NCBI RefSeq assembly: GCF_000607165.1
Contig: NZ_JFZG01000003.1
Coordinates: 434,001-498,000, forward strand
Direction of reading: 5' to 3'
DNA: 64,000 bases
From: Ralstonia pickettii
GTDB taxonomy: Bacteria; Pseudomonadota; Gammaproteobacteria; Burkholderiales; Burkholderiaceae
The notes below the pieces were generated by a model that had not been told where the DNA came from, ran no database searches, and saw nothing but the letters and a program-made list of their open reading frames with translations. This document shows, in pieces, positions 18,857 to 30,767 of this stretch. Each line of letters starts with the position of its first letter. The first letter of the stretch is position 1. The translations under genes were made by a program, and so were the position numbers.

Positions 18857-18899
18857 CCGCAAGACGACGCGTAGTCGAGGCGTCGTAAGGCTGCGGACC
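18857..18899 (+). other. Stem-loop between tRNA-Leu and nuoA
   Basis: ACGACGC (18864-18870) pairs with GCGTCGT (18880-18886), and CCGCA just outside it can pair with TGCGG. No T-tract follows, so it is not a terminator. It may help process the tRNA away from the nuo message. Nothing else is seen in 18812-18974. Confidence 0.4.
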
Positions 18900-18974
18900 C
18901 GGCGCCTTCGATGGGGCGACAAGGCGCCGCCTGCGGGCAGTGCTGTTGCAACCATTCAAAAAGGCGGGCCTCCC

Positions 18975-19334
18975 TTGAACCTCGAAGCCTATTTCCCCGT
19001 ACTGTTGTTCATCGTTGTCGGCGTTGGCCTTGGGCTTGCTCTGATGACCATCGGCCGAGTCCTCGGTCCGAACAATCCCGATCCTGACAAGCTCTCGCCG
19101 TACGAGTGCGGCTTCGAAGCATTCGAAGACGCGCGCATGAAGTTCGACGTGCGCTATTACCTCATCGCCATCCTGTTCATCCTGTTCGATCTGGAGACTG
19201 CGTTCCTGTTCCCCTGGGGCGTGGCACTGCGTGAGATCGGTTGGCCGGGGTTCTTCGCGATGGGCGTGTTTCTTCTCGAGTTTCTCGTGGGCTTCGTCTA
19301 CATCTGGAAAAAAGGCGCGCTCGATTGGGAGTGA
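18975..19334 (+). CDS. nuoA: NADH-quinone oxidoreductase subunit A
   Basis: A 119-residue membrane-arm subunit of complex I with three transmembrane segments (about residues 7-28, 61-82 and 88-110). The loop [19 protein letters not shown] contains the family-conserved ECGF. The start codon is TTG, preceded by GGCGGG. It is the first of fourteen consecutive nuo genes. Confidence 0.96.
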   Translation: MNLEAYFPVLLFIVVGVGLGLALMTIGRVLGPNNPDPDKLSPYECGFEAFEDARMKFDVRYYLIAILFILFDLETAFLFPWGVALREIGWPGFFAMGVFLLEFLVGFVYIWKKGALDWE

Positions 19335-19340
19335 TGTGAA

Positions 19341-19823
19341 ATGGCGATCGAAGGCGTACTCAATGAAGGCTTTGTCACGACTACCGCTGACAAGCTGATC
19401 AACTGGACCCGTACTGGGTCACTCTGGCCGATGACGTTCGGCTTGGCCTGCTGTGCTGTCGAAATGATGCACGCTGGCGCATCGCGTTATGACCTGGACC
19501 GTTTCGGCGTGGTGTTTCGCCCGTCGCCGCGTCAGTCTGACGTGATGATCGTGGCCGGCACGCTGTGCAACAAGATGGCGCCCGCGCTGCGCAAGGTGTA
19601 CGACCAGATGGCCGAGCCTCGCTGGGTCATCTCGATGGGTTCGTGCGCGAACGGCGGCGGTTACTACCACTACTCGTATTCTGTCGTGCGCGGCTGCGAT
19701 CGCATCGTGCCGGTCGACGTATACGTGCCGGGCTGTCCGCCGACGGCAGAAGCACTGATCTACGGCATCATCCAGCTGCAGGCCAAGATCCGTCGCACCA
19801 ACACCATCGCGCGCAAGGCCTGA
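19341..19823 (+). CDS. nuoB: NADH-quinone oxidoreductase subunit B
   Basis: A 160-residue peripheral-arm subunit that binds cluster N2, the last iron-sulfur cluster before quinone. Its four cysteine ligands are visible in [29 protein letters not shown] and [13 protein letters not shown]. It starts 6 nt after nuoA and ends 1 nt before nuoC. Confidence 0.97.
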   Translation: MAIEGVLNEGFVTTTADKLINWTRTGSLWPMTFGLACCAVEMMHAGASRYDLDRFGVVFRPSPRQSDVMIVAGTLCNKMAPALRKVYDQMAEPRWVISMGSCANGGGYYHYSYSVVRGCDRIVPVDVYVPGCPPTAEALIYGIIQLQAKIRRTNTIARKA

Positions 19824-19824
19824 C

Positions 19825-20427
19825 ATGACCGACAAGCTTGCCATTCTGAAGGCCGCGCTGGAAAAGGCGCTGGGCGATCGCGTTCAAAGCCTGACCGAGT
19901 CCGTTGGAGAACTCACCCTCGTGGTGAAGGCTGACGATTACCACGACGTTATGCGCACGCTGCGCGACGACGCTTCGCTCAAATTTGAGCAACTGATGGA
20001 TCTGTGCGGCGTCGATTATGCCGACTACGGCGACGGTGCCTGGAACGGTCCGCGTTTTGCAGCTGTGTCGCAACTACTGTCGATCACGCACAACTGGCGC
20101 GTTCGCGTACGCGTGTTCGCGCCGGACGACGACCTGCCGGTGGTGTCATCTGTGACTACGATCTGGAGTTCCGCTGACTGGTTCGAGCGCGAAGCGTTCG
20201 ACCTGTACGGTCTGGTATTCGAGGGCCACCCGGATCTGCGCCGCATCCTGACTGACTACGGCTTCATCGGTCACCCGTTCCGCAAAGACTTCCCCGTGTC
20301 GGGTTACGTTGAAATGCGCTACGACCCGGTGCAGCGCCGCGTGGTCTACCAGCCGGTAACCATCGAGCCGCGCGAGATTACGCCGCGTGTGATCCGCGAG
20401 AATCAATACGGTGGTCTGAAGCACTGA
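19825..20427 (+). CDS. nuoC: NADH-quinone oxidoreductase subunit C
   Basis: A 200-residue 30-kDa-type subunit of the peripheral arm. The family signature is clear: [20 protein letters not shown], then [19 protein letters not shown]. It is a separate protein here, not fused to NuoD as in E. coli. The ATG lies 1 nt after the nuoB stop. Confidence 0.96.
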   Translation: MTDKLAILKAALEKALGDRVQSLTESVGELTLVVKADDYHDVMRTLRDDASLKFEQLMDLCGVDYADYGDGAWNGPRFAAVSQLLSITHNWRVRVRVFAPDDDLPVVSSVTTIWSSADWFEREAFDLYGLVFEGHPDLRRILTDYGFIGHPFRKDFPVSGYVEMRYDPVQRRVVYQPVTIEPREITPRVIRENQYGGLKH

Positions 20428-20440
20428 AGGGCGCCCGATC

Positions 20441-21694
20441 ATGGCAGATATCAAGAACTACACCCTGAACTTCGGTCCGCAACACCCGGCCGCACACGGC
20501 GTGCTGCGCCTAGTGCTTGAGCTGGACGGCGAAGTCATTCAACGTGCCGACCCGCACATCGGTCTGCTGCACCGCGCGACTGAAAAGCTCGCCGAGCAGA
20601 AGACCTGGATTCAGAGCGTGCCGTACATGGATCGCCTCGACTACGTGTCGATGATGGTCAACGAGCACGCCTACGTGATGGCAATCGAGCGCCTGCTAGG
20701 CCTCGAAGTACCGCTGCGTGCGCAGTACATCCGCGTCATGTTCGACGAGATCACGCGGATCATGAACCACCTGATGTGGATTGGTTCGCACGCGCTGGAC
20801 GTGGGCGCCATGGCGGTGTTCCTGTACGCCTTCCGCGAGCGTGAAGACCTGTTCGATATGTATGAGGCGGTTTCGGGCGCGCGCATGCACGCTGCCTACT
20901 ACCGTCCGGGCGGTGTCTATCGCGATCTGCCCGACACGATGCCGCAATACAAGGCATCCAAGGTGCGCAACGAGAAAGCCCTGGCGGCCCTGAACGAAAC
21001 GCGTTCGGGTTCGCTGCTGGACTTCATTGAAGACTTCACCAACCGCTTCCCGAAGTATGTTGACGAGTACGAAACGCTGCTGACCGATAACCGGATTTGG
21101 AAGCAACGTCTGGTTGGTATCGGCGTGGTGAGCCCGGAGCGTGCGCTTAACAAAGGTTTCTCCGGTGCAATGTTGCGTGGTTCAGGCATCGAATGGGATG
21201 TGCGCAAGAAGCAGCCGTACGAAGTGTACGACCGCGTCGATTTCGACATCCCGGTTGGCGTGAACGGCGATTGCTACGACCGTTATCTGGTGCGCGTGGA
21301 AGAAATGCGCCAGAGCAATCGCATCATTCGTCAGTGCATCGAGTGGCTGCGCAAAAACCCCGGTCCGGTGATCACCGATAACCACAAGGTGGCGCCGCCG
21401 TCGCGCGTGGACATGAAGACCAACATGGAGGAGCTGATTCACCACTTCAAGCTCTTCACGGAAGGTATGCACGTGCCCGAAGGTGAGGCATACGCCGCCG
21501 TTGAGCACCCGAAAGGTGAGTTCGGCATCTATGCAATCTCCGACGGCGCCAACAAGCCGTACCGTCTGAAGATCCGCGCACCGGGCTTCGTTCATCTGGC
21601 CGCGCTCGACGAAATGGCGAAGGGTCACATGATTGCCGACGCGGTGACGATCATCGGTACGCAAGACATCGTGTTTGGCGAGATCGATCGCTGA
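20441..21694 (+). CDS. nuoD: NADH-quinone oxidoreductase subunit D
   Basis: A 417-residue 49-kDa-type subunit that forms the quinone site with NuoB. The N-terminus [22 protein letters not shown] has the quinone-site His. [18 protein letters not shown] and the C-terminal [12 protein letters not shown] are conserved. It is followed by a 114-nt gap before nuoE. Confidence 0.97.
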   Translation: MADIKNYTLNFGPQHPAAHGVLRLVLELDGEVIQRADPHIGLLHRATEKLAEQKTWIQSVPYMDRLDYVSMMVNEHAYVMAIERLLGLEVPLRAQYIRVMFDEITRIMNHLMWIGSHALDVGAMAVFLYAFREREDLFDMYEAVSGARMHAAYYRPGGVYRDLPDTMPQYKASKVRNEKALAALNETRSGSLLDFIEDFTNRFPKYVDEYETLLTDNRIWKQRLVGIGVVSPERALNKGFSGAMLRGSGIEWDVRKKQPYEVYDRVDFDIPVGVNGDCYDRYLVRVEEMRQSNRIIRQCIEWLRKNPGPVITDNHKVAPPSRVDMKTNMEELIHHFKLFTEGMHVPEGEAYAAVEHPKGEFGIYAISDGANKPYRLKIRAPGFVHLAALDEMAKGHMIADAVTIIGTQDIVFGEIDR

Positions 21695-21808
21695 ACCAGC
21701 AGGAAACAAGGTTTGACGCGCAGGCAAGCGCGGCTGTGAAACGAGGACGCCCGCCGGGGTAAGGCAGCTAGGTAACACGCCCCGCGTCCCGCACCAATCG
21801 CAACGAAC

Positions 21809-22312
21809 ATGCTATCAGCAGAAGCTCTCAAGGAAATTGACCGGGCGGTCGCGAAATATCCCGCCGACCAGAAGCAGTCCGCCGTGATGGCGGCGCTGGC
21901 GGTCGCGCAGAGCGAGAAAGGCTGGGTCTCGCCCGAAGTCATGCAGTTCGTGGCCGAGTACCTCGAAATGCCGCCGGTGTGGGTCGAGGAAGTGGCGACG
22001 TTCTACAACATGTACGACACCAAGCCGGTGGGCCGCTTCAAGCTGTCGGTGTGCACGAACTTGCCGTGCGCATTGTCGGGCGGCGAGCGTGCGGCCGACT
22101 ACCTGAAGAAGAAGCTGGGCATCGGTTTCAACGAGACCACCGCCGACGGCAACTTCACGCTGAAGGAAGGCGAGTGCATGGGCGCGTGCGGTGATGCGCC
22201 GGTCATGATCGTCAACAATACCCACATGTGCAGCTTCATGAGCAACGAGAAGCTCGACGCGCTGATCGCCGACCTCCAGTCGAAGGCGCCGACCAAGGGA
22301 GCAGGCAAGTAA
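21809..22312 (+). CDS. nuoE: NADH-quinone oxidoreductase subunit E
   Basis: A 167-residue thioredoxin-fold subunit that holds the off-path 2Fe-2S cluster N1a. Ligands are the Cys residues in SVCTNLPCALSG (about residues 90-95) and GECMGACGDAPVMIV (about 127-131). EVATFYNMYDTKPVG precedes them. nuoF begins at the very next base after its stop. Confidence 0.96.
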   Translation: MLSAEALKEIDRAVAKYPADQKQSAVMAALAVAQSEKGWVSPEVMQFVAEYLEMPPVWVEEVATFYNMYDTKPVGRFKLSVCTNLPCALSGGERAADYLKKKLGIGFNETTADGNFTLKEGECMGACGDAPVMIVNNTHMCSFMSNEKLDALIADLQSKAPTKGAGK

Positions 22313-23608
22313 ATGACCTCTCTGCACGACCGACATATCCAGCCGTTGATTCTCGCTGGCCTGAACGGCGACAACTGGCACCTCGACGATTACGTCAAGC
22401 GTGGCGGCTATCAACAGCTCAAGCGCATCCTTACCGAGAAGGTCACCCCTGAACAGGTCATTGCTGACGTGAAAGCGTCGGGCCTGCGCGGTCGTGGCGG
22501 TGCGGGCTTCCCGACTGGTCTGAAGTGGAGCTTCATGCCCCGCCAGTTCCCGGGTCAGAAGTATCTGGTCTGCAACACGGACGAAGGCGAGCCGGGTACG
22601 TTCAAGGATCGCGACATCATCCGCTACAACCCGCACGCGTTGATCGAAGGCATGGCCATCGGCGGTTATGCGATGGGCATCACCGTGGGCTACAACTATA
22701 TCCACGGCGAAATCTGGAACGAATACAAGATCTTCGAGCAGGCGCTTGAAGAGGCGCGTGCTGCGGGTTTCCTGGGTGACAACATCCTGGGTTCCGGTTT
22801 CAACTTCCAGCTGCATGCGCACCATGGCTATGGCGCGTACATCTGCGGCGAAGAAACCGCGCTGCTCGAATCGCTGGAGGGCAAGAAGGGGCAGCCGCGT
22901 TTCAAGCCGCCGTTCCCGGCGAGCTTTGGTCTGTACGGCAAGCCGACCACCATCAACAACACCGAAACCTTTGCCGCAGTGCCGTTCCTGCTGTCCATCG
23001 GTCCGGACAACTACCTGAAGATGGGCAAGCCGAACAACGGCGGCTCGAAGATCTTCTCTGTGTCCGGCGACGTGGAGCGTCCGGGCAACTACGAGATTCC
23101 GCTCGGCACGCCGTTCTCCAAGCTGCTGGAGCTGGCCGGCGGCATGCGCGGCGGAAAGAAACTCAAGGCGGTCATTCCGGGTGGTTCGTCGGCGCCGGTG
23201 GTGCCGGCCGACCTGATGATGGCCTCCGACATGGACTACGATTCGATCGCCAAGGCTGGCTCGATGCTGGGCTCGGGCGCTGTGATCGTGATGGACGAAA
23301 CGCGCTGCATGGTGAAATCGCTGCTGCGTCTGTCGTATTTCTATTTCGAAGAGTCGTGCGGCCAGTGCACGCCGTGCCGCGAAGGCACTGGCTGGCTGTA
23401 TCGCGTGGTCGACCGCATCGAGCACGGCAAGGGCCGCCAGGAAGACCTGGACCTGCTGAACAACGTGGCCGAAAACATCATGGGCCGGACTATCTGCGCG
23501 CTCGGCGATGCCGCTGCGATGCCGGTCCGCGGCATGCTCAAGCACTACTGGGATGAGTTCGCGTATCACGTCGAACACAAGCAGTGCATGGTGCCCACCT
23601 ACATTTAA
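22313..23608 (+). CDS. nuoF: NADH-quinone oxidoreductase subunit F
   Basis: A 431-residue NADH-oxidising subunit. The NADH/FMN-binding stretch is [18 protein letters not shown] (about residues 60-77), with [16 protein letters not shown] after it. The glycine-rich [18 protein letters not shown] block is at about 178-195. Cluster N3 ligands are in [15 protein letters not shown] (about 347-361) plus a later Cys. It abuts nuoE directly. Confidence 0.97.
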   Translation: MTSLHDRHIQPLILAGLNGDNWHLDDYVKRGGYQQLKRILTEKVTPEQVIADVKASGLRGRGGAGFPTGLKWSFMPRQFPGQKYLVCNTDEGEPGTFKDRDIIRYNPHALIEGMAIGGYAMGITVGYNYIHGEIWNEYKIFEQALEEARAAGFLGDNILGSGFNFQLHAHHGYGAYICGEETALLESLEGKKGQPRFKPPFPASFGLYGKPTTINNTETFAAVPFLLSIGPDNYLKMGKPNNGGSKIFSVSGDVERPGNYEIPLGTPFSKLLELAGGMRGGKKLKAVIPGGSSAPVVPADLMMASDMDYDSIAKAGSMLGSGAVIVMDETRCMVKSLLRLSYFYFEESCGQCTPCREGTGWLYRVVDRIEHGKGRQEDLDLLNNVAENIMGRTICALGDAAAMPVRGMLKHYWDEFAYHVEHKQCMVPTYI

Positions 23609-23620
23609 GCGTGGCAGAAC

Positions 23621-25972
23621 ATGGTTGAAATCGAAATCGATGGCAAGAAGGTCGAGGTTGCCGAAGGCAGCCTAGTGATGGAGGCGGCTCGCCAGACGGG
23701 CACCTACATTCCTCACTTCTGCTATCACCGCAAACTGTCGGTCGCGGCCAACTGCCGGATGTGCTTGGTCGAAGTCGAGAAGGCGCCCAAGGCTCTGCCC
23801 GCCTGCGCCACGCCTGTAACCGCGGGCATGAAGGTCTTCACAAACTCCGAAAAGGCGGTGAAGGCACAGAAGTCCGTGATGGAATTCCTGCTGATTAACC
23901 ACCCGCTGGATTGCCCGATCTGTGATCAGGGTGGCGAGTGCCAACTGCAGGATCTGGCTGTGGGCTACGGCAAGTCTGAATCGCGCTACCAGGAAGAGAA
24001 GCGTGTGGTGTTCCACAAGAACGTGGGCCCGCTGATCTCTATGGAAGAGATGACGCGGTGCATTCACTGCACGCGTTGCGTCCGCTTTGGTCAGGAAATT
24101 GCCGGCGTGATGGAACTGGGCATGCTCAACCGAGGTGAGCATTCCGAGATCACGACGTTCGTTGGGCAGACCGTTGACTCCGAGTTGTCGGGCAACATGA
24201 TTGACCTGTGCCCGGTCGGCGCGCTGACCAGCAAGCCGTTCCGCTATTCGGCCCGTACGTGGGAGCTGGCACGCCGCAAGTCGGTGTCGCCGCACGACGG
24301 CCTGGGCGCGAACGTGATCGTCCAGACGAAGAATCAGCGCGTCATGCGCGTTCTGCCGCTGGACAACGAAGCCATCAACGAATGCTGGCTTTCCGACAAG
24401 GACCGTTTCGCCTATGAAGGCGTGAACAGCGACGATCGTCTGACTCAGCCGATGCTCAAGCAAGGCGGTCAGTGGAAGGCCGTCGACTGGACTACGGCGC
24501 TGGAATACGTCGCCAACGGCCTGAACGAAATCAAGCGTGACCATGGCGCTGAGCAGATCGGTGCATTGGCCAGCCCGCACAGCACGCTGGAAGAGCTGTT
24601 CTTGCTGCAAAAGCTGGTACGTGGCATTGGCAGCGACAACGTCGATTTCCGTCTGCGCCAATCCGATTTTTCCGTCAAGCCGACGGGCGCTCCGTGGCTA
24701 GGCCTGCCGATCGCCGATGTGTCGTTGCTGCAGCGCACGCTGGTTGTTGGCGCCTTCCTGCGCAAGGATCATCCGCTGCTGGCTGCGCGTCTGCGGCAGG
24801 CAGGCAAGAAGGGTGCACAACTGAACGTGATCGGCGCCGGTGGCGAAGATCTATTGATGCCCGCCACGCAACTGTTGGGTGCACCGTCGCAATGGCTGTC
24901 GCTGCTGTCGCAAGTGGCGGTGGCCGTGGCTGCTGCCAACAACGTTGCCCGTCCAGGCGGTACCGATGGCATCGAAGCCGGTGACGTTGCCAAGCGCATT
25001 GCTGCAAGCCTCGCTTCGGGCGAGCGCAAGGCTGTGTTCCTCGGCAACGCTGCGGTGGCGCATCCGCAATTCTCGCAACTGCACGCGCTGGCTCAGTGGG
25101 TTGCGCAGCAAACCGGCGCGACGCTCGGCTTCCTGACGGAAGCGGCCAACACAGTTGGTGGCTACATTGCCGGTGCGCTGCCGCAAAGCAATGGCCTCGA
25201 CGCCGCCGCCATGCTGGCGCAACCGCGTCGTGCTTACGTGCTACTGGGCGCCGAACCTGAATTCGATACCGCGAACCCGGTACAGGCCCGTGCGGCGCTG
25301 GACCAGGCTGACACTGTGATCGTTCTGGCGCCATTTGCCTCCCGCGCTGCACTCGAGTACGCCGACGTGCTGCTACCGACCGCGCCGTTCACGGAAACTT
25401 CCGGCACCTTCGTCAACTGCGAAGGTCTGCCGCAAAGCTTCAACGGCGTTGTGCGCAGCCTGGGCGATTCGCGTCCGGCGTGGAAGGTCCTGCGCGTGCT
25501 GGGCAACCTGCTGAACGTGTCGGGCTTCGAATACGACAGCTCGGAAGTGGTGCGCGACGAAGTGCTGGCCAAGCCGGTCACCGCCCGTTTGTCGAACACG
25601 ACGACGGCACAGACCGCTGCTCCGGCAGCCGCCGCGACAAGCATCGAACGTCTGGCCGATGTACCGATCTACCACGCCGATCCGATCGTGCGCCGCGCTG
25701 GTTCGCTGCAACTGACGGCTGCAGCACGCGCCGCCGTGCGCGCTGGCTTGCCGGCTGACCTCTATGCGCAACTCGGCCTTGCCGATGGTGATGCCGTGCG
25801 CGTGACGCAAGGGCAGAGCAGTGTGGTGCTGCCGGCCGTGCTGGACAAGTCGCTGGCTTCCGGTGTGGTCCGCGTGCCGGCTGCCACCGAGGCTTCGGCT
25901 CAGCTGGGTGCCATGTTCGGCGCGGTGAGCGTTGAGAAGGTTGAATCGTCCGCGCTGGCGGCTACGGTGTAA
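23621..25972 (+). CDS. nuoG: NADH-quinone oxidoreductase subunit G
   Basis: A 783-residue subunit. The N-terminal ferredoxin-like domain carries cluster N1b ([20 protein letters not shown]). It is followed by N5 ligands ([18 protein letters not shown]) and N4 ligands ([16 protein letters not shown], then IDLCPVGAL). The C-terminal two-thirds is the molybdopterin-oxidoreductase-like domain, which has lost cofactor function in complex I. The stretch at about residues 650-670 is an Ala/Thr-rich linker. Confidence 0.96.
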   Translation: MVEIEIDGKKVEVAEGSLVMEAARQTGTYIPHFCYHRKLSVAANCRMCLVEVEKAPKALPACATPVTAGMKVFTNSEKAVKAQKSVMEFLLINHPLDCPICDQGGECQLQDLAVGYGKSESRYQEEKRVVFHKNVGPLISMEEMTRCIHCTRCVRFGQEIAGVMELGMLNRGEHSEITTFVGQTVDSELSGNMIDLCPVGALTSKPFRYSARTWELARRKSVSPHDGLGANVIVQTKNQRVMRVLPLDNEAINECWLSDKDRFAYEGVNSDDRLTQPMLKQGGQWKAVDWTTALEYVANGLNEIKRDHGAEQIGALASPHSTLEELFLLQKLVRGIGSDNVDFRLRQSDFSVKPTGAPWLGLPIADVSLLQRTLVVGAFLRKDHPLLAARLRQAGKKGAQLNVIGAGGEDLLMPATQLLGAPSQWLSLLSQVAVAVAAANNVARPGGTDGIEAGDVAKRIAASLASGERKAVFLGNAAVAHPQFSQLHALAQWVAQQTGATLGFLTEAANTVGGYIAGALPQSNGLDAAAMLAQPRRAYVLLGAEPEFDTANPVQARAALDQADTVIVLAPFASRAALEYADVLLPTAPFTETSGTFVNCEGLPQSFNGVVRSLGDSRPAWKVLRVLGNLLNVSGFEYDSSEVVRDEVLAKPVTARLSNTTTAQTAAPAAAATSIERLADVPIYHADPIVRRAGSLQLTAAARAAVRAGLPADLYAQLGLADGDAVRVTQGQSSVVLPAVLDKSLASGVVRVPAATEASAQLGAMFGAVSVEKVESSALAATV

Positions 25973-25980
25973 GGGTCAAC

Positions 25981-27045
25981 ATGATCGAGTCGATTACTTC
26001 TTTCGGTACCGCCACCTTTGGTGGATGGTGGCCGCTGATCTGGACGCTGGTCCGCGCGGTCTGCATCATTCTGCCGTTGCTGCTGTGCGTCGCTTACCTG
26101 ATCCTGTGGGAGCGCAAGCTCATTGGCTGGATGCACGTGCGTCTGGGCCCGAACCGCGTGGGCCCAATGGGTCTGCTGCAACCGATTGCCGACGTGCTCA
26201 AGCTGCTGCTCAAGGAAGTCATGGTGCCGAGCGCGGTCAGCCGCGGCATGTACATCATCGCGCCGCTGATGGTGCTGATGCCCGCCGTGGCGATCTGGGC
26301 GGTGATTCCGTTCCAGGCCGAAGCCATGGTGTCGAACATCAACGCCGGCCTGCTGTACGTGATGGCGATCAGCTCGGTGGGCGTGTACGGCGTGATCCTG
26401 GCCGGCTGGGCTTCGAACTCCAAGTACGCGTTCCTGGGTGCGATGCGCGCCTCGGCACAGATGATTTCGTACGAAATCGCCATGGGCTTCGCGCTCGTGA
26501 CGGTGTTGATGGTGACGGGCAGCCTGAACCTGTCGGACATCGTTAACTCGCAGAACCGCGGTTTCTTTGCGGGTCACGGCATCAACATCCTCTCGTGGAA
26601 CTGGCTGCCGCTGCTGCCGATGTTCGGCGTCTACTTCATCTCGGGTGTGGCAGAAACGAACCGCCACCCGTTCGACGTGGTGGAAGGCGAATCCGAAATC
26701 GTGGCCGGTCACATGATCGAATACTCGGGCATGGCGTTCGCGCTGTTCTTCCTGGCCGAGTACATCAACATGATCGTCATCTCGGCGCTGACGGCGACGC
26801 TGTTCCTGGGCGGCTGGGCTTCGCCGATCGATGCACCGGTCCTCAACTGGATTCCGGGCTTCTTCTGGCTGCTGATCAAGGTTTTCCTGCTGCTGTCGGT
26901 CTTTATCTGGCTGCGTGCATCGTTCCCGCGCTATCGCTATGACCAGATCATGCGTCTGGGCTGGAAGATATTCATTCCGCTCACTGTGGGCTGGCTTGTC
27001 GTCGTCGCCATCTGGTTGGTGTCGCCGTGGAACATCTGGAAGTAA
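25981..27045 (+). CDS. nuoH: NADH-quinone oxidoreductase subunit H
   Basis: A 354-residue membrane subunit at the junction with the peripheral arm. It helps form the quinone tunnel. About eight transmembrane segments are seen. The family blocks [35 protein letters not shown] and [19 protein letters not shown] (acidic quinone-site loop) are intact. The start is 8 nt after nuoG. Confidence 0.97.
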   Translation: MIESITSFGTATFGGWWPLIWTLVRAVCIILPLLLCVAYLILWERKLIGWMHVRLGPNRVGPMGLLQPIADVLKLLLKEVMVPSAVSRGMYIIAPLMVLMPAVAIWAVIPFQAEAMVSNINAGLLYVMAISSVGVYGVILAGWASNSKYAFLGAMRASAQMISYEIAMGFALVTVLMVTGSLNLSDIVNSQNRGFFAGHGINILSWNWLPLLPMFGVYFISGVAETNRHPFDVVEGESEIVAGHMIEYSGMAFALFFLAEYINMIVISALTATLFLGGWASPIDAPVLNWIPGFFWLLIKVFLLLSVFIWLRASFPRYRYDQIMRLGWKIFIPLTVGWLVVVAIWLVSPWNIWK

Positions 27046-27065
27046 CGGGACAATAGGAAGGCACC

Positions 27066-27557
27066 ATGTTGCTTGCCATCAAGGAATTTTTTAACAGTCT
27101 GCTCCTGAAGGAACTCTTCAAGGGGCTGGCGCTGACCGGGCGCTATCTGTTTGCGCGCAAGATCACTGTTCTCTTTCCGGAAGAGAAGACGCCGCTGTCG
27201 CCGCGTTTCCGCGGTCTGCATGCACTGCGTCGCTATCCGAACGGCGAAGAACGCTGCATCGCTTGTAAGCTGTGCGAGGCCGTTTGCCCGGCTCTGGCCA
27301 TTACGATTGAGTCGGATCAGCGCGACGACGGCACTCGCCGTACCACGCGCTACGACATCGACCTGACCAAATGTATTTTCTGCGGCTTCTGTGAAGAGGC
27401 TTGCCCGGTGGACGCCATCGTCGAGACGCACATCCTGGAATACCACGGTGAAAAGCGCGGCGACCTGTATTTCACCAAGGACATGCTGCTGGCCGTGGGT
27501 GATCGCTTCGAGCCGGAAATTGCGGCCAACAAGGCAGCCGACGCAAAGTACCGCTGA
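27066..27557 (+). CDS. nuoI: NADH-quinone oxidoreductase subunit I
   Basis: A 163-residue ferredoxin-type subunit carrying clusters N6a and N6b. The two ligand sets are [16 protein letters not shown] (about residues 61-76) and [16 protein letters not shown] (about 100-115). The amphipathic N-terminus lies on the membrane surface. It is followed by the longest gap inside the operon apart from the nuoD-nuoE gap (146 nt before nuoJ), which contains an imperfect stem GCGGTGGCG-TTA-CGCCATCGC. Confidence 0.97.
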   Translation: MLLAIKEFFNSLLLKELFKGLALTGRYLFARKITVLFPEEKTPLSPRFRGLHALRRYPNGEERCIACKLCEAVCPALAITIESDQRDDGTRRTTRYDIDLTKCIFCGFCEEACPVDAIVETHILEYHGEKRGDLYFTKDMLLAVGDRFEPEIAANKAADAKYR

Positions 27558-27703
27558 TTCAGAACGTCCGCCGTGCGGTTGGCGGGCGGTGCAGTTGACA
27601 TCCCGGTTGGACAACGGCTCTTTGAGAGCCAACCAGTTGCGGTGGCGTTACGCCATCGCGGCTTTGGACAAGCGCGTGCCGCAAAACGGCCCGTGCCAGG
27701 ATC

Positions 27704-28336
27704 ATGGAAATCACGACGATCATCTTCTACTGTTTCGCGCTCGTGCTGGTGCTCGCAGCGCTGAAGGTCATCACCGCGAAGAACCCGGTGCACGCGGCGC
27801 TGTTCCTCGTGCTCTCGTTCTTTACCGCGGCGGCGATCTGGATGCTGCTCAAGGCAGAGTTCCTCGCCATTACGCTGGTGCTGGTCTACGTTGGGGCAGT
27901 GATGGTGCTGTTCCTGTTCGTGGTGATGATGATCGATATCGACATCGAGCACCTGCGACGTGATTTCTGGACGTACGTGCCGATGGCAGCCTTCGTGGGC
28001 GTTGTCATCATCCTGGAAATGGCCGTCGTGCTGACCAAGACCTTCATGGGGCGCGTACAGCCAGTGCAGGAGTTGCCGAAGGGCTTCACCGGCCCGAACA
28101 CGCAGGCGCTCGGGAAGCTCATCTATACAGATTACATCTATGCCTTTGAAGTGGCTGGCGCGGTGTTGCTGCTGGCGATTGTCGCGGCCGTGGCCCTGAC
28201 CGCCCGCCGCCGCAAGGACACCAAGGCCCAGAACGTGTCCGATCAAATCCGCGTGAAGCGCAAGGACCGCGTGCGTCTGGTCTCGATGCCGTCGGAAAAA
28301 TCGGCTGGCGCAGCTTCGGCTGAATCCAAGAGCTGA
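27704..28336 (+). CDS. nuoJ: NADH-quinone oxidoreductase subunit J
   Basis: A 210-residue membrane subunit with five predicted transmembrane segments. The conserved TM3 region is [19 protein letters not shown], with the pi-bulge region thought to gate proton coupling. The C-terminal 50 residues are a basic, polar tail longer than in E. coli. It precedes nuoK by 17 nt. Confidence 0.95.
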   Translation: MEITTIIFYCFALVLVLAALKVITAKNPVHAALFLVLSFFTAAAIWMLLKAEFLAITLVLVYVGAVMVLFLFVVMMIDIDIEHLRRDFWTYVPMAAFVGVVIILEMAVVLTKTFMGRVQPVQELPKGFTGPNTQALGKLIYTDYIYAFEVAGAVLLLAIVAAVALTARRRKDTKAQNVSDQIRVKRKDRVRLVSMPSEKSAGAASAESKS

Positions 28337-28353
28337 GCCCCGGGAGAACCCAT

Positions 28354-28665
28354 ATGTCTTCGCTATCCCTTGCCCATTACCTCGTGCTCGGCGCGGTGCT
28401 GTTTGCCATCAGCATCGTCGGCATCTTCCTGAACCGTAAGAACGTCATCGTGCTGCTGATGGCGATCGAACTGATGCTGCTGGCGGTCAACCTGAACTTC
28501 GTCGCGTTCTCCCATTACCTGGGCGATCTGGCAGGGCAGGTGTTCGTGTTTTTCATCCTGACGGTGGCCGCGGCGGAATCCGCGATCGGTCTCGCCATCC
28601 TGGTGGTGCTGTTCCGTAATCTGGACACCATCAACGTCGACGATCTGGACAGCCTGAAAGGCTGA
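28354..28665 (+). CDS. nuoK: NADH-quinone oxidoreductase subunit K
   Basis: A 103-residue membrane subunit with three transmembrane segments. The two conserved membrane Glu residues lie in [19 protein letters not shown] and [26 protein letters not shown] precedes the ATG and gives a plausible ribosome site. Confidence 0.96.
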   Translation: MSSLSLAHYLVLGAVLFAISIVGIFLNRKNVIVLLMAIELMLLAVNLNFVAFSHYLGDLAGQVFVFFILTVAAAESAIGLAILVVLFRNLDTINVDDLDSLKG

Positions 28666-28694
28666 CCTCCGCATCCACCTATAAGAAGCGTTCC

Positions 28695-30755
28695 ATGGCT
28701 ACCACGCTCAATCCCAACCTGCTGCTGGCGATTCCGCTCGCGCCGCTGGCCGGCGCGGCGATCGCCGGGCTGTTCGGCACCAAGTTCTTCGGCGAGAAGA
28801 TCGGCCGCACGGCGTCCCACAGCGTCACCATCCTCGGTGTTGCGATCGCCTTCATTCTGTCGGCGCTGACGCTGTCCGACGTCATCAACGGCGCTGGTTA
28901 CAACGGCACCGTCTACGAATGGATGACGGTTGGCGCGCTGAAGATGGAAGTCGGCTTCCTCATCGATTCGCTCACGGCGATGATGATGTGCGTGGTGACC
29001 TTCGTCTCGCTGATGGTGCACATCTACACCATCGGCTACATGGCTGAAGATGACGGCTACAACCGTTTCTTCGCGTATATCTCGCTGTTCACCTTCTCGA
29101 TGTTGATGCTCGTGATGAGCAACAACTTCCTGCAGCTGTTCTTCGGTTGGGAAGCAGTGGGTCTGGTGTCATATCTGCTGATTGGCTTCTGGTTCAAGCG
29201 TCCGACCGCCATCTACGCCAACATGAAGGCGTTTCTGGTTAACCGCGTGGGCGACTTCGGCTTCGTGCTCGGGATTGGCCTGCTGCTGGCTTACAGCGGC
29301 AGCCTCAGCTACGCCGACGTGTTCGCCGCTCGAGACAACCTGGCCACGATTGGCTTCCCGGGCACCGACTGGCACATGCTGACGGTCGCCTGTATCTGCC
29401 TGTTCATCGGTGCGATGGGTAAATCGGCGCAGTTCCCGCTGCACGTGTGGCTGCCGGACTCAATGGAAGGCCCGACCCCGATTTCCGCACTGATTCACGC
29501 GGCAACCATGGTGACCGCCGGTATCTTCATGGTCGCACGCATGTCGCCGCTGTTCGAACTGTCGGACACCGCACTGTCGTTCGTGCTGATTATCGGCGCC
29601 ATCACTGCGTTGTTCATGGGTTTCCTGGGCATCATCCAGACCGACATCAAGCGCGTGGTGGCGTACTCCACGCTGTCTCAGCTGGGCTACATGACCGTCG
29701 CACTGGGCGCATCGGCTTATCAAGTGGCCGTGTTCCACCTGATGACGCACGCGTTTTTCAAGGCGCTGCTGTTCCTCGGCGCGGGCTCGGTCATCATCGG
29801 CATGCACCACGATCAGGACATGCGCAACATGGGCGGCCTGCGCAAGTACATGCCGATCACGTGGCTGACGTCGCTGGTGGGGTCGCTGGCGTTGATCGGC
29901 ACGCCGTTCTTTGCGGGTTTCTATTCGAAGGACTCGATCATCGAAGCGGTTCGTGAATCGCACCTGCCGGGCGCCGGGTTCGCTTACTGGGCGGTGCTGG
30001 CCGGCGTGTTCGTGACCGCGTTCTACTCGTTCCGCATGTACTTCCTGGTGTTCCACGGTGAGGAGCGTTTCGGCAAGGCCCACGCCCATCACGACGATCA
30101 CCATGAAGAGGAAGAGGGCGACCACGATCACCACCATGGTCTGGCCCCGGGCCAAAAGCCGCACGAGTCGCCGTGGGTGGTGACGGTGCCGCTGGTGTTG
30201 CTGGCGATTCCGTCGGTCATCATCGGCGCAATGGCAATCCAGCCGATGCTGTTCGGCGAGTTCTTCAAGCACGGTGTGGTGTTCTCGGAAGTCATCTTCA
30301 ATGCTGATAACCACGAAGCAATGAAGGTGTTGGCCGAAGACTTCCACGGCTGGGTCGAGATGGCGCTGCACGGCTTCACGTCGGCACCGTTCATCCTCCT
30401 GCTGGCGGGCGTCGTGTTGTCGTGGTTCTTCTACCTGAAGCGCCCGGATATTCCGGCAGCGATCGCCAAGCGTTTCTCTGGCGTCTACAAGCTGCTGGAC
30501 AACAAGTACTACATGGACAAGATCAACGAGATCGTCTTCGCCAACGGTGCGGTCAAGTTTGGCCGTGGCCTGTGGAAGGGCGGCGATCAGGGCGTGATCG
30601 ACGGTGTTGTCGTCAACGGCAGCGCGCGTCTGGTGGGCTGGTTCGCGACGGTCGTGCGCCTGCTCCAGTCCGGCTTCATCTATGACTATGCGTTCGCGAT
30701 GATCATCGGCACGGTTGGGCTGCTGACGTATTTCGTGTTCCTGGCAGGCAAATAA
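28695..30755 (+). CDS. nuoL: NADH-quinone oxidoreductase subunit L
   Basis: A 686-residue antiporter-like, proton-pumping subunit at the distal end of the membrane arm. It has the lateral-helix C-terminus and the core GWEAVGLVSYLLIGFWF (membrane Glu) and KSAQFPLHVWLPDSMEGPTP (Lys) motifs. A His/Glu/Asp-rich loop at about residues 460-482 (with DDHHEEEEGDHDHHHG) lies between membrane helices and is unusual enough to note. It starts 29 nt after nuoK. Confidence 0.97.
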   Translation: MATTLNPNLLLAIPLAPLAGAAIAGLFGTKFFGEKIGRTASHSVTILGVAIAFILSALTLSDVINGAGYNGTVYEWMTVGALKMEVGFLIDSLTAMMMCVVTFVSLMVHIYTIGYMAEDDGYNRFFAYISLFTFSMLMLVMSNNFLQLFFGWEAVGLVSYLLIGFWFKRPTAIYANMKAFLVNRVGDFGFVLGIGLLLAYSGSLSYADVFAARDNLATIGFPGTDWHMLTVACICLFIGAMGKSAQFPLHVWLPDSMEGPTPISALIHAATMVTAGIFMVARMSPLFELSDTALSFVLIIGAITALFMGFLGIIQTDIKRVVAYSTLSQLGYMTVALGASAYQVAVFHLMTHAFFKALLFLGAGSVIIGMHHDQDMRNMGGLRKYMPITWLTSLVGSLALIGTPFFAGFYSKDSIIEAVRESHLPGAGFAYWAVLAGVFVTAFYSFRMYFLVFHGEERFGKAHAHHDDHHEEEEGDHDHHHGLAPGQKPHESPWVVTVPLVLLAIPSVIIGAMAIQPMLFGEFFKHGVVFSEVIFNADNHEAMKVLAEDFHGWVEMALHGFTSAPFILLLAGVVLSWFFYLKRPDIPAAIAKRFSGVYKLLDNKYYMDKINEIVFANGAVKFGRGLWKGGDQGVIDGVVVNGSARLVGWFATVVRLLQSGFIYDYAFAMIIGTVGLLTYFVFLAGK

Positions 30756-30767
30756 GGGATTACAAAA